Origin: Budvicia aquatica DSM 5075 = ATCC 35567
Lineage (GTDB): Bacteria > Pseudomonadota > Gammaproteobacteria > Enterobacterales > Enterobacteriaceae
DNA: 64,000 nt
Direction: 5' to 3'
Assembly (NCBI RefSeq): GCF_000427805.1
Contig: NZ_ATYS01000010.1
Span: 62,001 to 126,000 of the forward strand
Both the position numbers and the translations under genes were made by a program. Below, piece by piece: positions 8,255-18,069 of the stretch (position 1 is the stretch's first letter; each line of letters starts with the position of its first letter). The notes beneath the pieces are model-generated. The model worked only from the letters and a program-made list of their open reading frames with translations, was not told where the DNA came from and did no database searches.

Positions 8255-9940
8255 TTACATCTTCATCGATTCCAGATAGTCCGCCAGACGCTCTCGAACC
8301 AGTACAATTTCTTCTTCTTTTTGCTCGGCCAGCGTGGCATCAAATTCCTGCAACCAAATACCAATTTGGGTACGCATATCACCCAATGACTGGGACCAGG
8401 CTCTTTCCAGCCGGGCCAGCAGCGCACGGTTAACCATGGTATCCCGCGGATGAATTTTCAATGATTTCAAACGCTCATGGCTTTCTTGGCGCTGAGCATC
8501 AGTAAGGCCAACCGGGTTATGGTCGATAACTTTAGTATGACTTTCACCGGTATCCAGCAGATTAACATCCACCTCAAGCAAACCGTTGATATCGTAACTA
8601 AAACGAATATCTATCGCCTGAATCTTACCGTTTGGTTTTACCGGCACTTCAAACTCTTCAACCAGAATATTGTTTTCAACTCTCGGGCTTTCACCCTGAT
8701 AAACAGCAACCCGAATATGACTTTGTTCCGGATGACCGGTACTGAATGTCTCAACCCGCGAAGTCGGTACTACAGTGTTACGTTCAATAATCGGCGAGAA
8801 AAAGCCGGAACTGTTATTTTTATTAACTGCGATCCCCAAGCTATAAGGACAAACGTCCGTCAGGATAACTTCATCAATATTTTCATCACGCAGACGACAG
8901 GCGGCTTGAACTGAGGCACCTAATGCCACAATCGTACTGGCATCCAGATGCTGATGAGGTAATTTACCGAACAAACGCACAACCATTCGCTGAATCACAC
9001 CTAAGCGGGAAGCTCCGCCCACCAGCACCAAATTATCTAATTGCTGGGGCTGCAACCGGGCATCACTCAAAGCCTGTTCGATCGGGGCGCGTAAGCGGTT
9101 AAGCAGCGGAAGCCAGAATTTTTCGGCCGTTTTCTCATCAAAGGTGAAATTGTACTCTTGGTCCTGCCAGTTCCAGCTCAGGGTCAATTCCTGCGTAGTT
9201 AACTGACATTTAATCTGTTCTGCGGTATCACTCAGGCGGGCCAACGCCTCCGGCGTAATATCACTTTCAGCCAGCTTCCATTCGCTCAGACAGGCTTTCA
9301 CCAGCGCTCGGGTAAAGTCTTCACCCCCCAAGTAGTTATCACCGGCCGATGAGTGGACTTCGATCAGCGGCAGCGCATATTCAAGCACCGTAACGTCAAA
9401 GGTGCCGCCCCCCAGATCGAAGACCAGCGTACGACCAAACTCTTGGGTGTGCAGGCCATAGGCCATTGCGGCAGCTGTCGGTTCGTTGATTAAACGGACG
9501 GCGTTCAGCCCTGCCAGTTCTGCGGCAAATCGGGTTTGCTTACGCTGTTCATCACTGAAATAGGCCGGAACGGAGATAACCACGTCACTCACCGGATGCC
9601 CGATTAAGGCTTCCGCATCGGCTTTGAGAGATTTAAGCACCAGCGCAGAGAGTTCCGGAGCGCTAAAGGATTTAGTTCCCAACTTAAACTGCTTGTTGGT
9701 TCCCATATAGCGCTTAAATAGCGCTGCGGTTTTTTCCGGGTGAGTCGTCATGCGAGACAGTGCCGGGCGGCCGATTAACACCGTTCCGTCTTCGTCCAGG
9801 CTAATCACCGATGGGGTCAGAAACTCACCCAATGAGTTGGGTATAAGATGAGGTTTGCCATCTTTCCAAAGGCTGATAAGACTATTGGTTGTCCCTAAAT
9901 CAATACCAATTGCTGGTATAGACGATTGTGCTCCACTCAT
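8255..9940 (-). CDS. hscC: Hsp70-family chaperone HscC
   Basis: A shortened Hsp70 of 561 residues (E. coli HscC about 556; DnaK about 638). The nucleotide-binding domain shows AIGIDLGTTNSL at the N-terminus, INEPTAAAMAYG, VFDLGGGTFDVTVLEY and LVGGASRLGVIQ. The substrate domain has the LTDVCPYSLGIAV linker region and lacks the long C-terminal lid tail of DnaK. I start at 9940 because GAGG lies 8 bases upstream and the protein then aligns with HscC; an ATG at 9964 would add eight residues and has no ribosome site. HscC is a specialised ATPase working with J-proteins such as DjlB/DjlC, and a J-protein gene of that type is at 1052. Confidence 0.93.
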   Translation of the reverse strand: MSGAQSSIPAIGIDLGTTNSLISLWKDGKPHLIPNSLGEFLTPSVISLDEDGTVLIGRPALSRMTTHPEKTAALFKRYMGTNKQFKLGTKSFSAPELSALVLKSLKADAEALIGHPVSDVVISVPAYFSDEQRKQTRFAAELAGLNAVRLINEPTAAAMAYGLHTQEFGRTLVFDLGGGTFDVTVLEYALPLIEVHSSAGDNYLGGEDFTRALVKACLSEWKLAESDITPEALARLSDTAEQIKCQLTTQELTLSWNWQDQEYNFTFDEKTAEKFWLPLLNRLRAPIEQALSDARLQPQQLDNLVLVGGASRLGVIQRMVVRLFGKLPHQHLDASTIVALGASVQAACRLRDENIDEVILTDVCPYSLGIAVNKNNSSGFFSPIIERNTVVPTSRVETFSTGHPEQSHIRVAVYQGESPRVENNILVEEFEVPVKPNGKIQAIDIRFSYDINGLLEVDVNLLDTGESHTKVIDHNPVGLTDAQRQESHERLKSLKIHPRDTMVNRALLARLERAWSQSLGDMRTQIGIWLQEFDATLAEQKEEEIVLVRERLADYLESMKM

Positions 9941-10232
9941 GACCCTAACCTCACTCGATTCCATTGCGTTATATCATATCGGGGTAGGGAGTTTGGATCA
10001 AACCTATAAGGGGTATTCCGAGCGGCTTTAGGCGACAAAATTAGCGTAAAACCAGACGGATTTTTAAGACATCCAGCAAGCAGGAACCTACTCGGCTAAA
10101 ATGAGCCATTGCGCAAGCAACCACTCATTTAGCGAAGTAAAACCAAAGGCCGAAACATTGAGTAAACTGGAAACGACAGGCTAAGGCTTGAACGCCTTGG
10201 CCTGACTAAAGTTATCCAATGCTATTAAACAC
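9941..10232. other. Intergenic region upstream of hscC
   Basis: It has 292 bases with no convincing gene. It presumably contains the hscC promoter. A weak dyad (AAGGC near 10184 and GCCTT near 10194) lies just past the stop of the upstream Sel1/TPR-like gene and could be part of its terminator. Nothing else was recognised. Confidence 0.4.
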
Positions 10233-11078
10233 TCAACTAGCCCCGTTCACATACTCCATCGCCGCTTCAATCAACAACTGATGATCTCCGTCGTGCCAAG
10301 CCTTCACCAACGCGTCAGCCTGCTGGCTCTGCTTGGCGGTCAGCTCATAGCTGGCAATTGTCTCCAGAGTCTCACCTTTTTTCGCCACATAGTTAAGCAG
10401 CATAATATTACGCTGTTGGTCATCATCAACAGCATCACATCGCTGATGTATAAAATCGGCGGCCAGGGTCAGAAAAACGCAGTGCAGTACCACCAGCAAC
10501 GATTTACTCGCCGGGTCGACGTCAATTTCAGGGTGGAACATATTGGCTAAATGGTCAGCGGTTTCACTATCACTCAACTGCAACGCGTTGAAATAGTGCA
10601 TCATCATCATCGCGATATTTTGCTGAGCCTGATAGATCTGAGCCAGAGAAAGGTAACAGAAGGCCAGAGGTGCAGCGTATTGCTGATAATCCTCAGCAGC
10701 GATATAGCGTTCAGCCAACCGTTCAAACAGCGTAATCGCCTTATCCAAGTCCTGCTGATAATATTTACCAAACATGTACATCTGTGCTTCAGAGGCATAG
10801 GCGGGCAGATAATCCTGAGCCAGCATTTTGTCGAGCCATGGCTTAGCCAGTTCAGGTTGATCTTTTTCTATCAGATAAAGATCGGTCAGTGCCAACATGC
10901 AGGCCAAATCGCCACTTTGTTCAGCCATGCTGATAAGCACCGGTTCTCTGAGTTCAGGCGGCAGATCATAAAGATTATTGAGGTCAATTGAAGCCTGAAC
11001 CGGGAGGCTGTCCAAGTCATAGGCTTCAACCTCTTGGTCCGATAAAATACGTGCAGCAATCTGGGACTCTGTGGTCAT
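10233..11078 (-). CDS. Sel1/TPR-like repeat protein near hscC
   Basis: A 281-residue acidic soluble protein made of paired helices. Segments such as DLACMLALTDLYLIEKDQPELAKPWLDKML, YASEAQMYMFGKYYQQDLDKAITLFERLAERY and LAFCYLSLAQIYQAQQN have the spacing of Sel1/TPR helical hairpins. E. coli has Sel1-repeat genes (ybeT, ybeQ) in the same hscC/djlC neighbourhood, so this is plausibly the local equivalent, acting as a protein-protein adaptor. It lies upstream of hscC on the same strand with 292 bases between. No catalytic motif, signal peptide or membrane segment is seen. Confidence 0.65.
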   Translation of the reverse strand: MTTESQIAARILSDQEVEAYDLDSLPVQASIDLNNLYDLPPELREPVLISMAEQSGDLACMLALTDLYLIEKDQPELAKPWLDKMLAQDYLPAYASEAQMYMFGKYYQQDLDKAITLFERLAERYIAAEDYQQYAAPLAFCYLSLAQIYQAQQNIAMMMMHYFNALQLSDSETADHLANMFHPEIDVDPASKSLLVVLHCVFLTLAADFIHQRCDAVDDDQQRNIMLLNYVAKKGETLETIASYELTAKQSQQADALVKAWHDGDHQLLIEAAMEYVNGAS

Positions 11079-11248
11079 TGTTTATCTTCCGCTAAGCCAT
11101 ATGACTGAATTCAATTTTCTGACCAATATTCTCACCTATTCGGCATAAAACTGCATCCGTCATCCGTCACATTACGCTATTCTTTTAGCTGCTGAATTCA
11201 CTACAAGACGAAATCCATAAGCCCAAGGGCTTTATGGCGGGAAAATAT

Positions 11249-12172
11249 ATGCGTCAACTCCGTATTGGTATTGTCGGTTTAGGCAATATTGCTCAAAAAG
11301 CCTACCTTCCGATTCTTAGCCAGGCAGACCACTGGGAACTGAGCGGCGGGTTCTCTCCCGACCAACAAAAGGCTCAAAAAGTCTGTAACAGCTACCGGAT
11401 CCCCTGCTTTTCCCGTCTCGATATCCTGGCCGGGCAGAGCGATGCGGTATTTGTTCATAGCAGTACTGCCAGCCATTACCAGATAGTCAGCGAACTATTA
11501 ACGCTAGGCGTTCATGTATATGTCGATAAGCCACTGGCCGAAACCGTAGCGCAGGCCGAACGGTTGATTGAGCTGGCCCGGCAAAAAAACCTCGTATTAA
11601 TGGTTGGTTTTAACCGGCGTTTTGCCCCGCTTTACCGTCAGCTTAAACAGCAGATGGATCGGCCAGCCTCGCTAAGAATGGACAAACACCGCACCGACAG
11701 CGTCGGACCAAAAGATATCGGTTTTACCTTACTGGATGACTATTTACACGTGGTTGATACCGCGCTATGGCTGGCGGGCAGTCCGGCTAATCTACTCAGC
11801 GGTAGCCTGCAAACCAACGCGGATAATCAATTACTGTACGCCGAACACCATTTTCAAAGCACCCACACGCTAATCACCACCAGTATGCACCGCCGGGCCG
11901 GCAGCCAACGGGAAAGCGTGCAGTCCGTGACTAACGGAGCAATGTATCAGATTGATAATATGAGCCGATGGCAACGGGAAGATGCGCTTGGAATTCTTGA
12001 ACTACCATTGCCGGGGTGGCAATCAACCCTGATACAGCGCGGTTTCGACGGTGCTATTCGCCATTTTATCTCCGCAGTCAGTAATCAAACTGCAGCCGAA
12101 ACCTCGGGTGAGCAGGCAATTTATGCTCAGAGGATTATACAGCAACTATTAAAAAACTTGGGCAGCGCATAA
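11249..12172 (+). CDS. mviM: Gfo/Idh/MocA family oxidoreductase MviM (YceM)
   Basis: Starting at the ATG of MRQLRIGIVGLGNIAQKAYLP (11249) gives 307 residues, the length of E. coli YceM. The in-frame ATG at 11234 adds five residues. The Rossmann motif GIVGLGNIAQKA, the substrate-domain motif DKPLAETVAQAERLIELA, GFNRRFAPLY, SLRMDKHRTDSVGP and LLDDYLHVVDTALWL line up almost residue for residue with YceM. The family uses NAD(P) to oxidise sugar-like substrates; the YceM substrate is not established. In many enterics it sits near the murJ/flgN region, whereas here it is followed after 71 bases by a serine hydrolase gene. Confidence 0.88.
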   Translation: MRQLRIGIVGLGNIAQKAYLPILSQADHWELSGGFSPDQQKAQKVCNSYRIPCFSRLDILAGQSDAVFVHSSTASHYQIVSELLTLGVHVYVDKPLAETVAQAERLIELARQKNLVLMVGFNRRFAPLYRQLKQQMDRPASLRMDKHRTDSVGPKDIGFTLLDDYLHVVDTALWLAGSPANLLSGSLQTNADNQLLYAEHHFQSTHTLITTSMHRRAGSQRESVQSVTNGAMYQIDNMSRWQREDALGILELPLPGWQSTLIQRGFDGAIRHFISAVSNQTAAETSGEQAIYAQRIIQQLLKNLGSA

Positions 12173-12243
12173 CCCATTCATAACCTAAGATAAAGATATC
12201 CGACGGCAAATTGTCCTCGACCACCAGATGAGAGGGTCCGGTT

Positions 12244-13404
12244 ATGCAACTCCTCCTTGATGCAATTATTGATCGTGCAATTCAACCAAAAGATGGAGTA
12301 CTACCGACGATTGTCGGTGCCGTTGTACGAGTGTCACTGTGTGGAAAACCCCTTTATCAACGGGCCGCCGGCTATGCGGACCGAGAAAACAAAGTGGTTA
12401 TGCAGCCGGATACGCTGTTTCGCCTATCCTCGGTAACTAAGCCGTTTGTGGTTGCCGCTGCGGGAGTCTTACTGGAACAAGGCAAGCTCCACCCTGATGA
12501 CCGGATAACTCAATGGCTCCCTTGGTTTACACCTTTACAGCCGGATGGAAATTTATCGGTCATCACAATTCGCCATTTACTTACTCACACCGCCGGCCTG
12601 AACTATGGCTTTTCTGAGCAGCCGGATGGACCCTACCATCAGGCTAAGATCTCTGATGGCGTAGACACCACGCCGCTCTCACTGGAAGAAAACCTTCGCC
12701 GTATTGCCAGCGTGCCTCTGCTTTTTAATCCGGGTAGCGCAGTACAGTATTCAGTCGCCACCGATGTGCTCGGTGCCGTTCTGGCCAAAGTTTGCAATGC
12801 TGCTCTTGATGACGTTATTCGCACGTTGGTCACTCAGCCACTGGGAATTTCCGACTGTGAATTTACCGTACCCGACCCGGCCCGCCTGGCGGTTCCCTAT
12901 ATTAACCAGCCGAATGGTATACCCAGACCAATGAACGAACTGGAAATTTTGTTCGATGAAGAGGCCGGTATTACCGGAGGTATCAATTTTTCACCTAACC
13001 GGGCTTTTGATGCGAGCGCATTTTTGTCTGGCGGAGCGGGAATGATCGGCTCCGCCCAGGGCGTAGAACGCCTGTTACAAGTCTTTCGCACCGATGGTGC
13101 CCCGCTGTTTAGTAAACGCACGATGGATCTGCTCCTCACAGATTCAGTGAAACAACAGGAAATGGTACCGGGCTGGGGATTTGCCGCCGGCTGGAAAACA
13201 TTACGCAACCCACTGGCGGCTGATACTCCTCAGTCACCGGGCACCATCTCATGGGGCGGCGTTTACGGTCACCACTGGTTTATTGATTTTGAACGTAATC
13301 TGAGCGTTTTGATTATGACTAACACCACTCCGCAAGGGTTATACGGTACATTTACCAATGATATTTGCGACAGCATATATGCCGCACTAGCCCGTAAAGA
13401 GTAG
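12244..13404 (+). CDS. Serine beta-lactamase-fold hydrolase (class C / esterase-like)
   Basis: A 386-residue protein of the beta-lactamase/penicillin-binding-protein-like family (PF00144). The catalytic S-x-x-K is S63-V-T-K66 in FRLSSVTKPF. The family HLLTHTAGLNYG segment follows, the Tyr motif appears as YSVATDVLG, and GGVYGHHWFID near the C-terminus is the equivalent of the KTG strand. There is no signal peptide, so it is cytoplasmic and unlikely to be AmpC. Esterase or D-amino-peptidase activity, as in EstB-type relatives, is more likely. The GAGAGGGTCCGGTT sequence upstream supports the start. Substrate cannot be told from sequence. Confidence 0.8.
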   Translation: MQLLLDAIIDRAIQPKDGVLPTIVGAVVRVSLCGKPLYQRAAGYADRENKVVMQPDTLFRLSSVTKPFVVAAAGVLLEQGKLHPDDRITQWLPWFTPLQPDGNLSVITIRHLLTHTAGLNYGFSEQPDGPYHQAKISDGVDTTPLSLEENLRRIASVPLLFNPGSAVQYSVATDVLGAVLAKVCNAALDDVIRTLVTQPLGISDCEFTVPDPARLAVPYINQPNGIPRPMNELEILFDEEAGITGGINFSPNRAFDASAFLSGGAGMIGSAQGVERLLQVFRTDGAPLFSKRTMDLLLTDSVKQQEMVPGWGFAAGWKTLRNPLAADTPQSPGTISWGGVYGHHWFIDFERNLSVLIMTNTTPQGLYGTFTNDICDSIYAALARKE

Positions 13405-13600
13405 TTTTATGATCAAAAGGTGCGGACAGGCGGCAAGTAAAATCGCCCTGATAAATTGACTAGAAACAGTCATGCAGATGACTAAATGGAGCCAGCGCAC
13501 CGACTATTTTAAATATAACCAGTATATTAGTTAATTTTTATGGCAGGAAACCGTGTGTAATTATTATATGATACGCCGGTAAAATAACGATCCGGCAGGG

Positions 13601-14653
13601 ATGCACCAATCAATAATGGCAGAACATAAAAGCAATAACCAAAAAGTAAACGCGTTGTTAGCCGCAGTGCGAACCCAAGTCGCAAATGCGCAAACGGAAA
13701 CGGATTTGATTAAAGCCATTGAGGATGTAAAAGCCTTTGGGGCACCGATCAAATTCAATCATCTGATCAATTATATTATTGCCGCCGTATTAGGCTGTTT
13801 ATCCGTTCTGGGATTTCTGTATTTGTATCAGAATGGTAAACACGCTAATAATCTGGTGACCTTTGCCACTGCGCTTTTGGTGATGTTCTCCATTGGCACA
13901 TTAACTTTAATTTACAGTAAAAACAAAAAGATAAGAACGTTAGAAGATTATATTTTCAATCGGGATTTACAGTTAGATAACCGCCTGACGCCGGTCGCCG
14001 TTTCTGCTGAACAGCATGCCCGGGAGCTGGGTTTTCGTTTTCATGAATTTAATCGTGGAAACTACTCCAGAGAAATCAGAGCACTGTACCAAGCAAGCTA
14101 TCAGGGCAAAGAGTATTCGTTCGATTATCATTTTTATCACTTTCACTACGTTGATAAACGCACCACCATGCACACCAACAGTAAGGGACAGTGGCGGACC
14201 AAAACCGTTTATGACCATTACGATCGCTATGGCCTGTATTTACCTTTTCATTTTATAAGTAACTTAGCCCTGATCAGTAAATCGATTAGTGGCGTAAGCG
14301 GATACAATTACAAGCCTGCCTCAATCCAGTTTAATAAAATCTATAAAGTGATTGCTGAGTCAGAAATTGCCGCCGCTAAGTTTCTAAAGCCCACCGTCGT
14401 TCTGGCTTGTGAACAGATAGCGCAGTCCTTTCGTGAGGTAAATTTTGAGTTTAATGAAGAGACCGAGCTTTGTATGTCTTTTCGCGACGATGATGTGCTG
14501 ACATTAGAAAGAAAGCACGGTTTTGATCGGCCGGATGAGTTTATTCAGGAGATCAAAGGCGTTCAGATACTACCGAAGCTACAAATTGCCTTAGAACATA
14601 TCCATACTCTGATGACCTATTCAGACAATAACTTTAGGAAAGATAATCCATGA
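13601..14653 (+). CDS. DUF3137 membrane protein, partner of LemA
   Basis: A 350-residue protein with two membrane helices near the N-terminus (about residues 53-75 and 85-107) and a large cytosolic domain. That domain holds the aromatic EYSFDYHFYHFHYVDKRTTMH strand pair and VYDHYDRYGLYLPF, typical of the DUF3137 family, often called galanin-like in annotations. It overlaps the following lemA-like gene by ATGA, so the two are a coupled pair. DUF3137-LemA pairs are common in bacteria and have no established function. The start at 13601 has an AGGG directly before it; 13616 is an alternative. Confidence 0.78.
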   Translation: MHQSIMAEHKSNNQKVNALLAAVRTQVANAQTETDLIKAIEDVKAFGAPIKFNHLINYIIAAVLGCLSVLGFLYLYQNGKHANNLVTFATALLVMFSIGTLTLIYSKNKKIRTLEDYIFNRDLQLDNRLTPVAVSAEQHARELGFRFHEFNRGNYSREIRALYQASYQGKEYSFDYHFYHFHYVDKRTTMHTNSKGQWRTKTVYDHYDRYGLYLPFHFISNLALISKSISGVSGYNYKPASIQFNKIYKVIAESEIAAAKFLKPTVVLACEQIAQSFREVNFEFNEETELCMSFRDDDVLTLERKHGFDRPDEFIQEIKGVQILPKLQIALEHIHTLMTYSDNNFRKDNP

Positions 14654-15222
14654 TCGAATTGTTGATTCCGTTAGCCATTGTAGTATTGGTAATTACCGTA
14701 GGCGTTGCTATCCACAATGGTATTATCAGCCGAATGAACGCCGTTGCCCGCGCTTGGGCCGACGTTGTGGTTCAGGAACGTCAGAAGAACAATATTATCC
14801 CCAACCTTGAGAAAGTGGTTGAGCAATATCGCCAGCATGAAGCCTCACTGTTCGAGAAAATCACCGAATTAAGATCGTCATTAAAGCAGTTAAATACCGA
14901 TAACGTTGACCTCAAAACTTTGGCTGATACTCAGGCCAAAACCACCATGTTACTTAATGGGCTATATGCCGTAGCCGAGAATTATCCTGACTTGAAAGCC
15001 TCACAGGTATTTAATAACCTGATGGCTGAAATTACTGAACAGCAGGAAAATATCGGCGCTGCAATTCGCATTTTTAATCAGAATGTAGAAGCCTTCAATA
15101 ATGGTATCGAAGTTTTCCCTAATTCAATGATTAATAGTTGGTTTAATAAGAAGAGAAAGCTCCAGACCTTCAGTGATTCTGTCGCTCAGGGCGGATTTGA
15201 ATATACGCCGGATATCCACTAA
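14650..15222 (+). CDS. LemA family protein
   Basis: A 190-residue protein with an N-terminal membrane anchor (residues 2-24), then the LemA helical bundle. NAVARAWADVVVQERQKNNIIPNLEKVVEQY is the family start motif, followed by YAVAENYPDLKASQVFNNLMAEITEQQENIGAAI and FNQNVEAFNNGIEVFPNSMI (the family F..N....FP signature). It is the second gene of the DUF3137-LemA operon and the last before a shared terminator. The function is unknown, with a proposed envelope role in the family. Confidence 0.88.
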   Translation: MIELLIPLAIVVLVITVGVAIHNGIISRMNAVARAWADVVVQERQKNNIIPNLEKVVEQYRQHEASLFEKITELRSSLKQLNTDNVDLKTLADTQAKTTMLLNGLYAVAENYPDLKASQVFNNLMAEITEQQENIGAAIRIFNQNVEAFNNGIEVFPNSMINSWFNKKRKLQTFSDSVAQGGFEYTPDIH

Positions 15223-15313
15223 CGGGTATTGTTTATCGAAATTAAGCTCAGGCTAAAATTTCAAGGTGGCTCTGATTACTGAACTAAAGCCGTCTGATTA
15301 ATCCAAAAGGCAA

Positions 15314-15337
15314 CCCTGGCATAATATTATGCCAGGG
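15314..15337. terminator. Bidirectional terminator between lemA and the autotransporter gene
   Basis: A perfect 24-base palindrome with arm CCCTGGCATAAT lies between two convergent stops. No long T run is seen on either side, but its position and symmetry make it the likely shared terminator. Confidence 0.65.
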
Positions 15338-15347
15338 ATAAACCAGT

Positions 15348-17603
15348 CTAGAACTGATAACGGATGCCGACTTGCCCACTATATGGCATTTCTAAATGAC
15401 CATCGTAATCTTTGGCATAATTGACCTCAGCAAATCCGGACCATTGATTGTTTAAATCAGCAGTAATTCCAAGGCCATACTTTATTACCGTACCAGAATT
15501 ATCATTATTGAAATTCTCAGTTCGATTAATCACAACTTCATTTTTATCGGCAAACTCATGGCTTACGGCTAAACGCACATAGGGCTTAATAATATGGTTA
15601 TTAAGATCAAAGCTGGCACCCGCGGTGCTGCCAATTTCAGCTTTTAGCGACTCAGCACCATCAGCGTAGGCTTTGGTGTTGTTACTCAAACGATAATCTG
15701 AGCTTTGTCCTTTAAAGGCGGATAATTGTGTATAAGGTTCAATAAAGTATTGTTCAAATTTGATATGGCGACCGGCTTCGATAGAGGCACCAAAGCCATA
15801 CAGGTTATCCTTACCCGTCGCACGAGTTCCTTGAACGGTTTTGACATTATTATTTAATCTAAAGTAGTTAGATTTTAATACGCCATCAACATAATAACCG
15901 TTATCCCATAGATAGGTGCCATATATGCCTAAAGCATAACTATCAACGTTACCACTTCCGCCACGACTATAGTCAATATCCGAACGTGAGTAAGACATCA
16001 TGCCGCCCACCAATAGGTCAGCACCATCTCGCCGAAAGCTTTTATCACCACCCAGCACAACACCGTTAGTATCTTGCTGATAAGCAACGAAGTTATTTAC
16101 CTTATAACGGCTGGTAATAAACTTACCCCATGCTCCGCTACCCTGATTATCTTGAGCATGCATATCACCCATACGGGTGCGCAGAGTGGATAATTCAGCA
16201 TCCCATATGCTTGGTACCACATTCGCCAGCGCGATCACCCCATAGGTATTACCCGAAATTGGTGGTTTTGGCTTTGGAGTCGGATCTGGTTTTTTGTTGG
16301 GTTCAGGATCTGGCTTTGGCTTGGAGGTGCTTAAAACCCAGTCGTCTGAATTTACTGAATCTTGATTTAAGTAATATTGATATGCCCCTAAATCGACGGC
16401 ACCGTTAGCCAGAGCAAAACTATCACTGGCGCTACCTTCACCGTGAATTAAGTAATAACCTTCGCTATCTGAATTCAGTTCATCACCGGTATCTGCCACA
16501 TTGACAATAAACTTACCCTTTAGCGTATCGGTAACGTTTAAAAAATCACCTTTCATGCCACCAACGCGCATATTAAAAATACCGTTACCTGATAGCTCCG
16601 CTATATTGGCCTGCAGATACCCAGCAACGCTATCGGCATTCTGATATGTTACTGAGCCATTATTTAATAATTGCCCGATACGAATATAACGACCATCACC
16701 CGGAGTATCCTCTCCCCGAACCAATTTCAACTGACTGCCTGCATCATGTAAATCAATACGTTCTGCTTTAGCCGCACTAAAAGTAGCCCCAATTCTATAA
16801 TATCGACGACCACTATTCATATGAACAATGCCGTCATCATAAACATTAAAAGAACCTATCGATGAAGAGCCGTTAAGAAGGTAAGCAACACCACCACCAT
16901 TAACTCGGGTATCTTTAACAATCCCCCCAGCGTAAACGGACAAAAGACCACCGCCATTAACCGTGGTGTTATCAGCCTGAGCGGCTTTAAAATCTAATCC
17001 TGCCGATGAACCTGTTGCCTGATTCCATCCTTGATACATGGAAACCATCATCCAACCATTTACATTAATGGTACTCCGGTTGGCATAACCGGCGTTATCA
17101 ACCTCAAGAATACCCATTTCAGCCTCGGTACCAGATACGGTGGTATCCGTTGCAGAGCCAGCAACATACCACCGATCATTCCGATTGCCAGCGGTCAATG
17201 ATGAGACGTTTAACGTTGCAGAGATAACCTCGGTATTGTAGGCATCAGAACCATCCAGTGAGACAGCAGAGCGTGCGCTAATCTTGGTATTATAAAGCTG
17301 CCCTCGGCTCCATATATCATTATCATCATACCCGTAAGCCATCATAGACATGACATGACCATTATTGAGTATTAAATCACGGCCAACCTCACCGCTAGGC
17401 ATTGACCACGTGCTGTTATTAATACTATTTTGCAGAGCAATACTATTGTCTTCTGTTGCCGCCTCACTCATTAACTCTTTAGCATTGGCATTTAACGTAG
17501 GTAAAACCATTGCCATTATAAATATATAATAGACGGCACTGCATCGTTTATTTAAGCCAACTATGATTTTTTTAGATAGATATCGCTTTATCATGATATA
17601 CAT
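15348..17603 (-). CDS. Autotransporter adhesin-like outer-membrane protein
   Basis: A 751-residue type V secreted protein. A long positively charged signal region precedes a hydrophobic core that ends in NANA (about residue 41). The passenger of about 390 residues is rich in Gly/Ser/Asn/Asp, with short beta repeats of AIDA/pertactin style (TVNGGGLLSVYAGGIVKDT). A Pro/Lys/Asp linker (KPKPDPEP..., near 430-450) leads to the last ~270 residues, the autotransporter barrel (GAWGKFITSRY, YALGIYGTYLWDNGYYVDG), ending in YQF. AAGGA precedes the first ATG by 4 bases; a second Met three codons in is possible. Upstream on the same strand lie a FidL-like and a MarT-like gene, probably its regulators. Confidence 0.88.
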   Translation of the reverse strand: MYIMIKRYLSKKIIVGLNKRCSAVYYIFIMAMVLPTLNANAKELMSEAATEDNSIALQNSINNSTWSMPSGEVGRDLILNNGHVMSMMAYGYDDNDIWSRGQLYNTKISARSAVSLDGSDAYNTEVISATLNVSSLTAGNRNDRWYVAGSATDTTVSGTEAEMGILEVDNAGYANRSTINVNGWMMVSMYQGWNQATGSSAGLDFKAAQADNTTVNGGGLLSVYAGGIVKDTRVNGGGVAYLLNGSSSIGSFNVYDDGIVHMNSGRRYYRIGATFSAAKAERIDLHDAGSQLKLVRGEDTPGDGRYIRIGQLLNNGSVTYQNADSVAGYLQANIAELSGNGIFNMRVGGMKGDFLNVTDTLKGKFIVNVADTGDELNSDSEGYYLIHGEGSASDSFALANGAVDLGAYQYYLNQDSVNSDDWVLSTSKPKPDPEPNKKPDPTPKPKPPISGNTYGVIALANVVPSIWDAELSTLRTRMGDMHAQDNQGSGAWGKFITSRYKVNNFVAYQQDTNGVVLGGDKSFRRDGADLLVGGMMSYSRSDIDYSRGGSGNVDSYALGIYGTYLWDNGYYVDGVLKSNYFRLNNNVKTVQGTRATGKDNLYGFGASIEAGRHIKFEQYFIEPYTQLSAFKGQSSDYRLSNNTKAYADGAESLKAEIGSTAGASFDLNNHIIKPYVRLAVSHEFADKNEVVINRTENFNNDNSGTVIKYGLGITADLNNQWSGFAEVNYAKDYDGHLEMPYSGQVGIRYQF

Positions 17604-18069
17604 ATAGTCCTTATATAGAATAACTTCCCCAAAACGAAAAAATACATATATACCTTATGCCTTTTTAACGCTTGAAATTATTTAAATTAAAAAATAGCTT
17701 ATTAACATATAATTAATACATTCCAGATATGTGTTCAATGCAAAATTAATTAAACCATCAATAAGTGTTAACCCATATGGCGACCAGCATACATCACCCG
17801 TTCAGGCCGATTTAATTTAAATAATTAATAACCAAACAATAGATTAAAATATCGCCATAGCAATAAAAATAGATAATAACTCTAATGCGGTTGGGGACTT
17901 TGGCTCTAATTTGATAGCAGACTAAGTATTTTATATACAAGAACTGATATTAACCACCATAGCTTATGCGTTGTTATTACTTATTTAATAATAACGACGC
18001 TAAGTATATATAGCTATCGAGAGTAATGACTAGCATTAACGGGTATTAGAATTATTGAGAAGAGTACCG
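17604..18069. other. AT-rich control region of the autotransporter gene
   Basis: Very AT-rich, with no gene seen on either strand. It should carry the autotransporter promoter and, by analogy with SPI-3, the binding site of the ToxR-like regulator. No single operator sequence could be picked out by eye. Confidence 0.4.

Noticed and set aside
12244-13404. AmpC-type beta-lactamase
   Set aside because: Lacks a signal peptide and the typical YAN and KTG motifs; a cytoplasmic esterase-like hydrolase is more likely.
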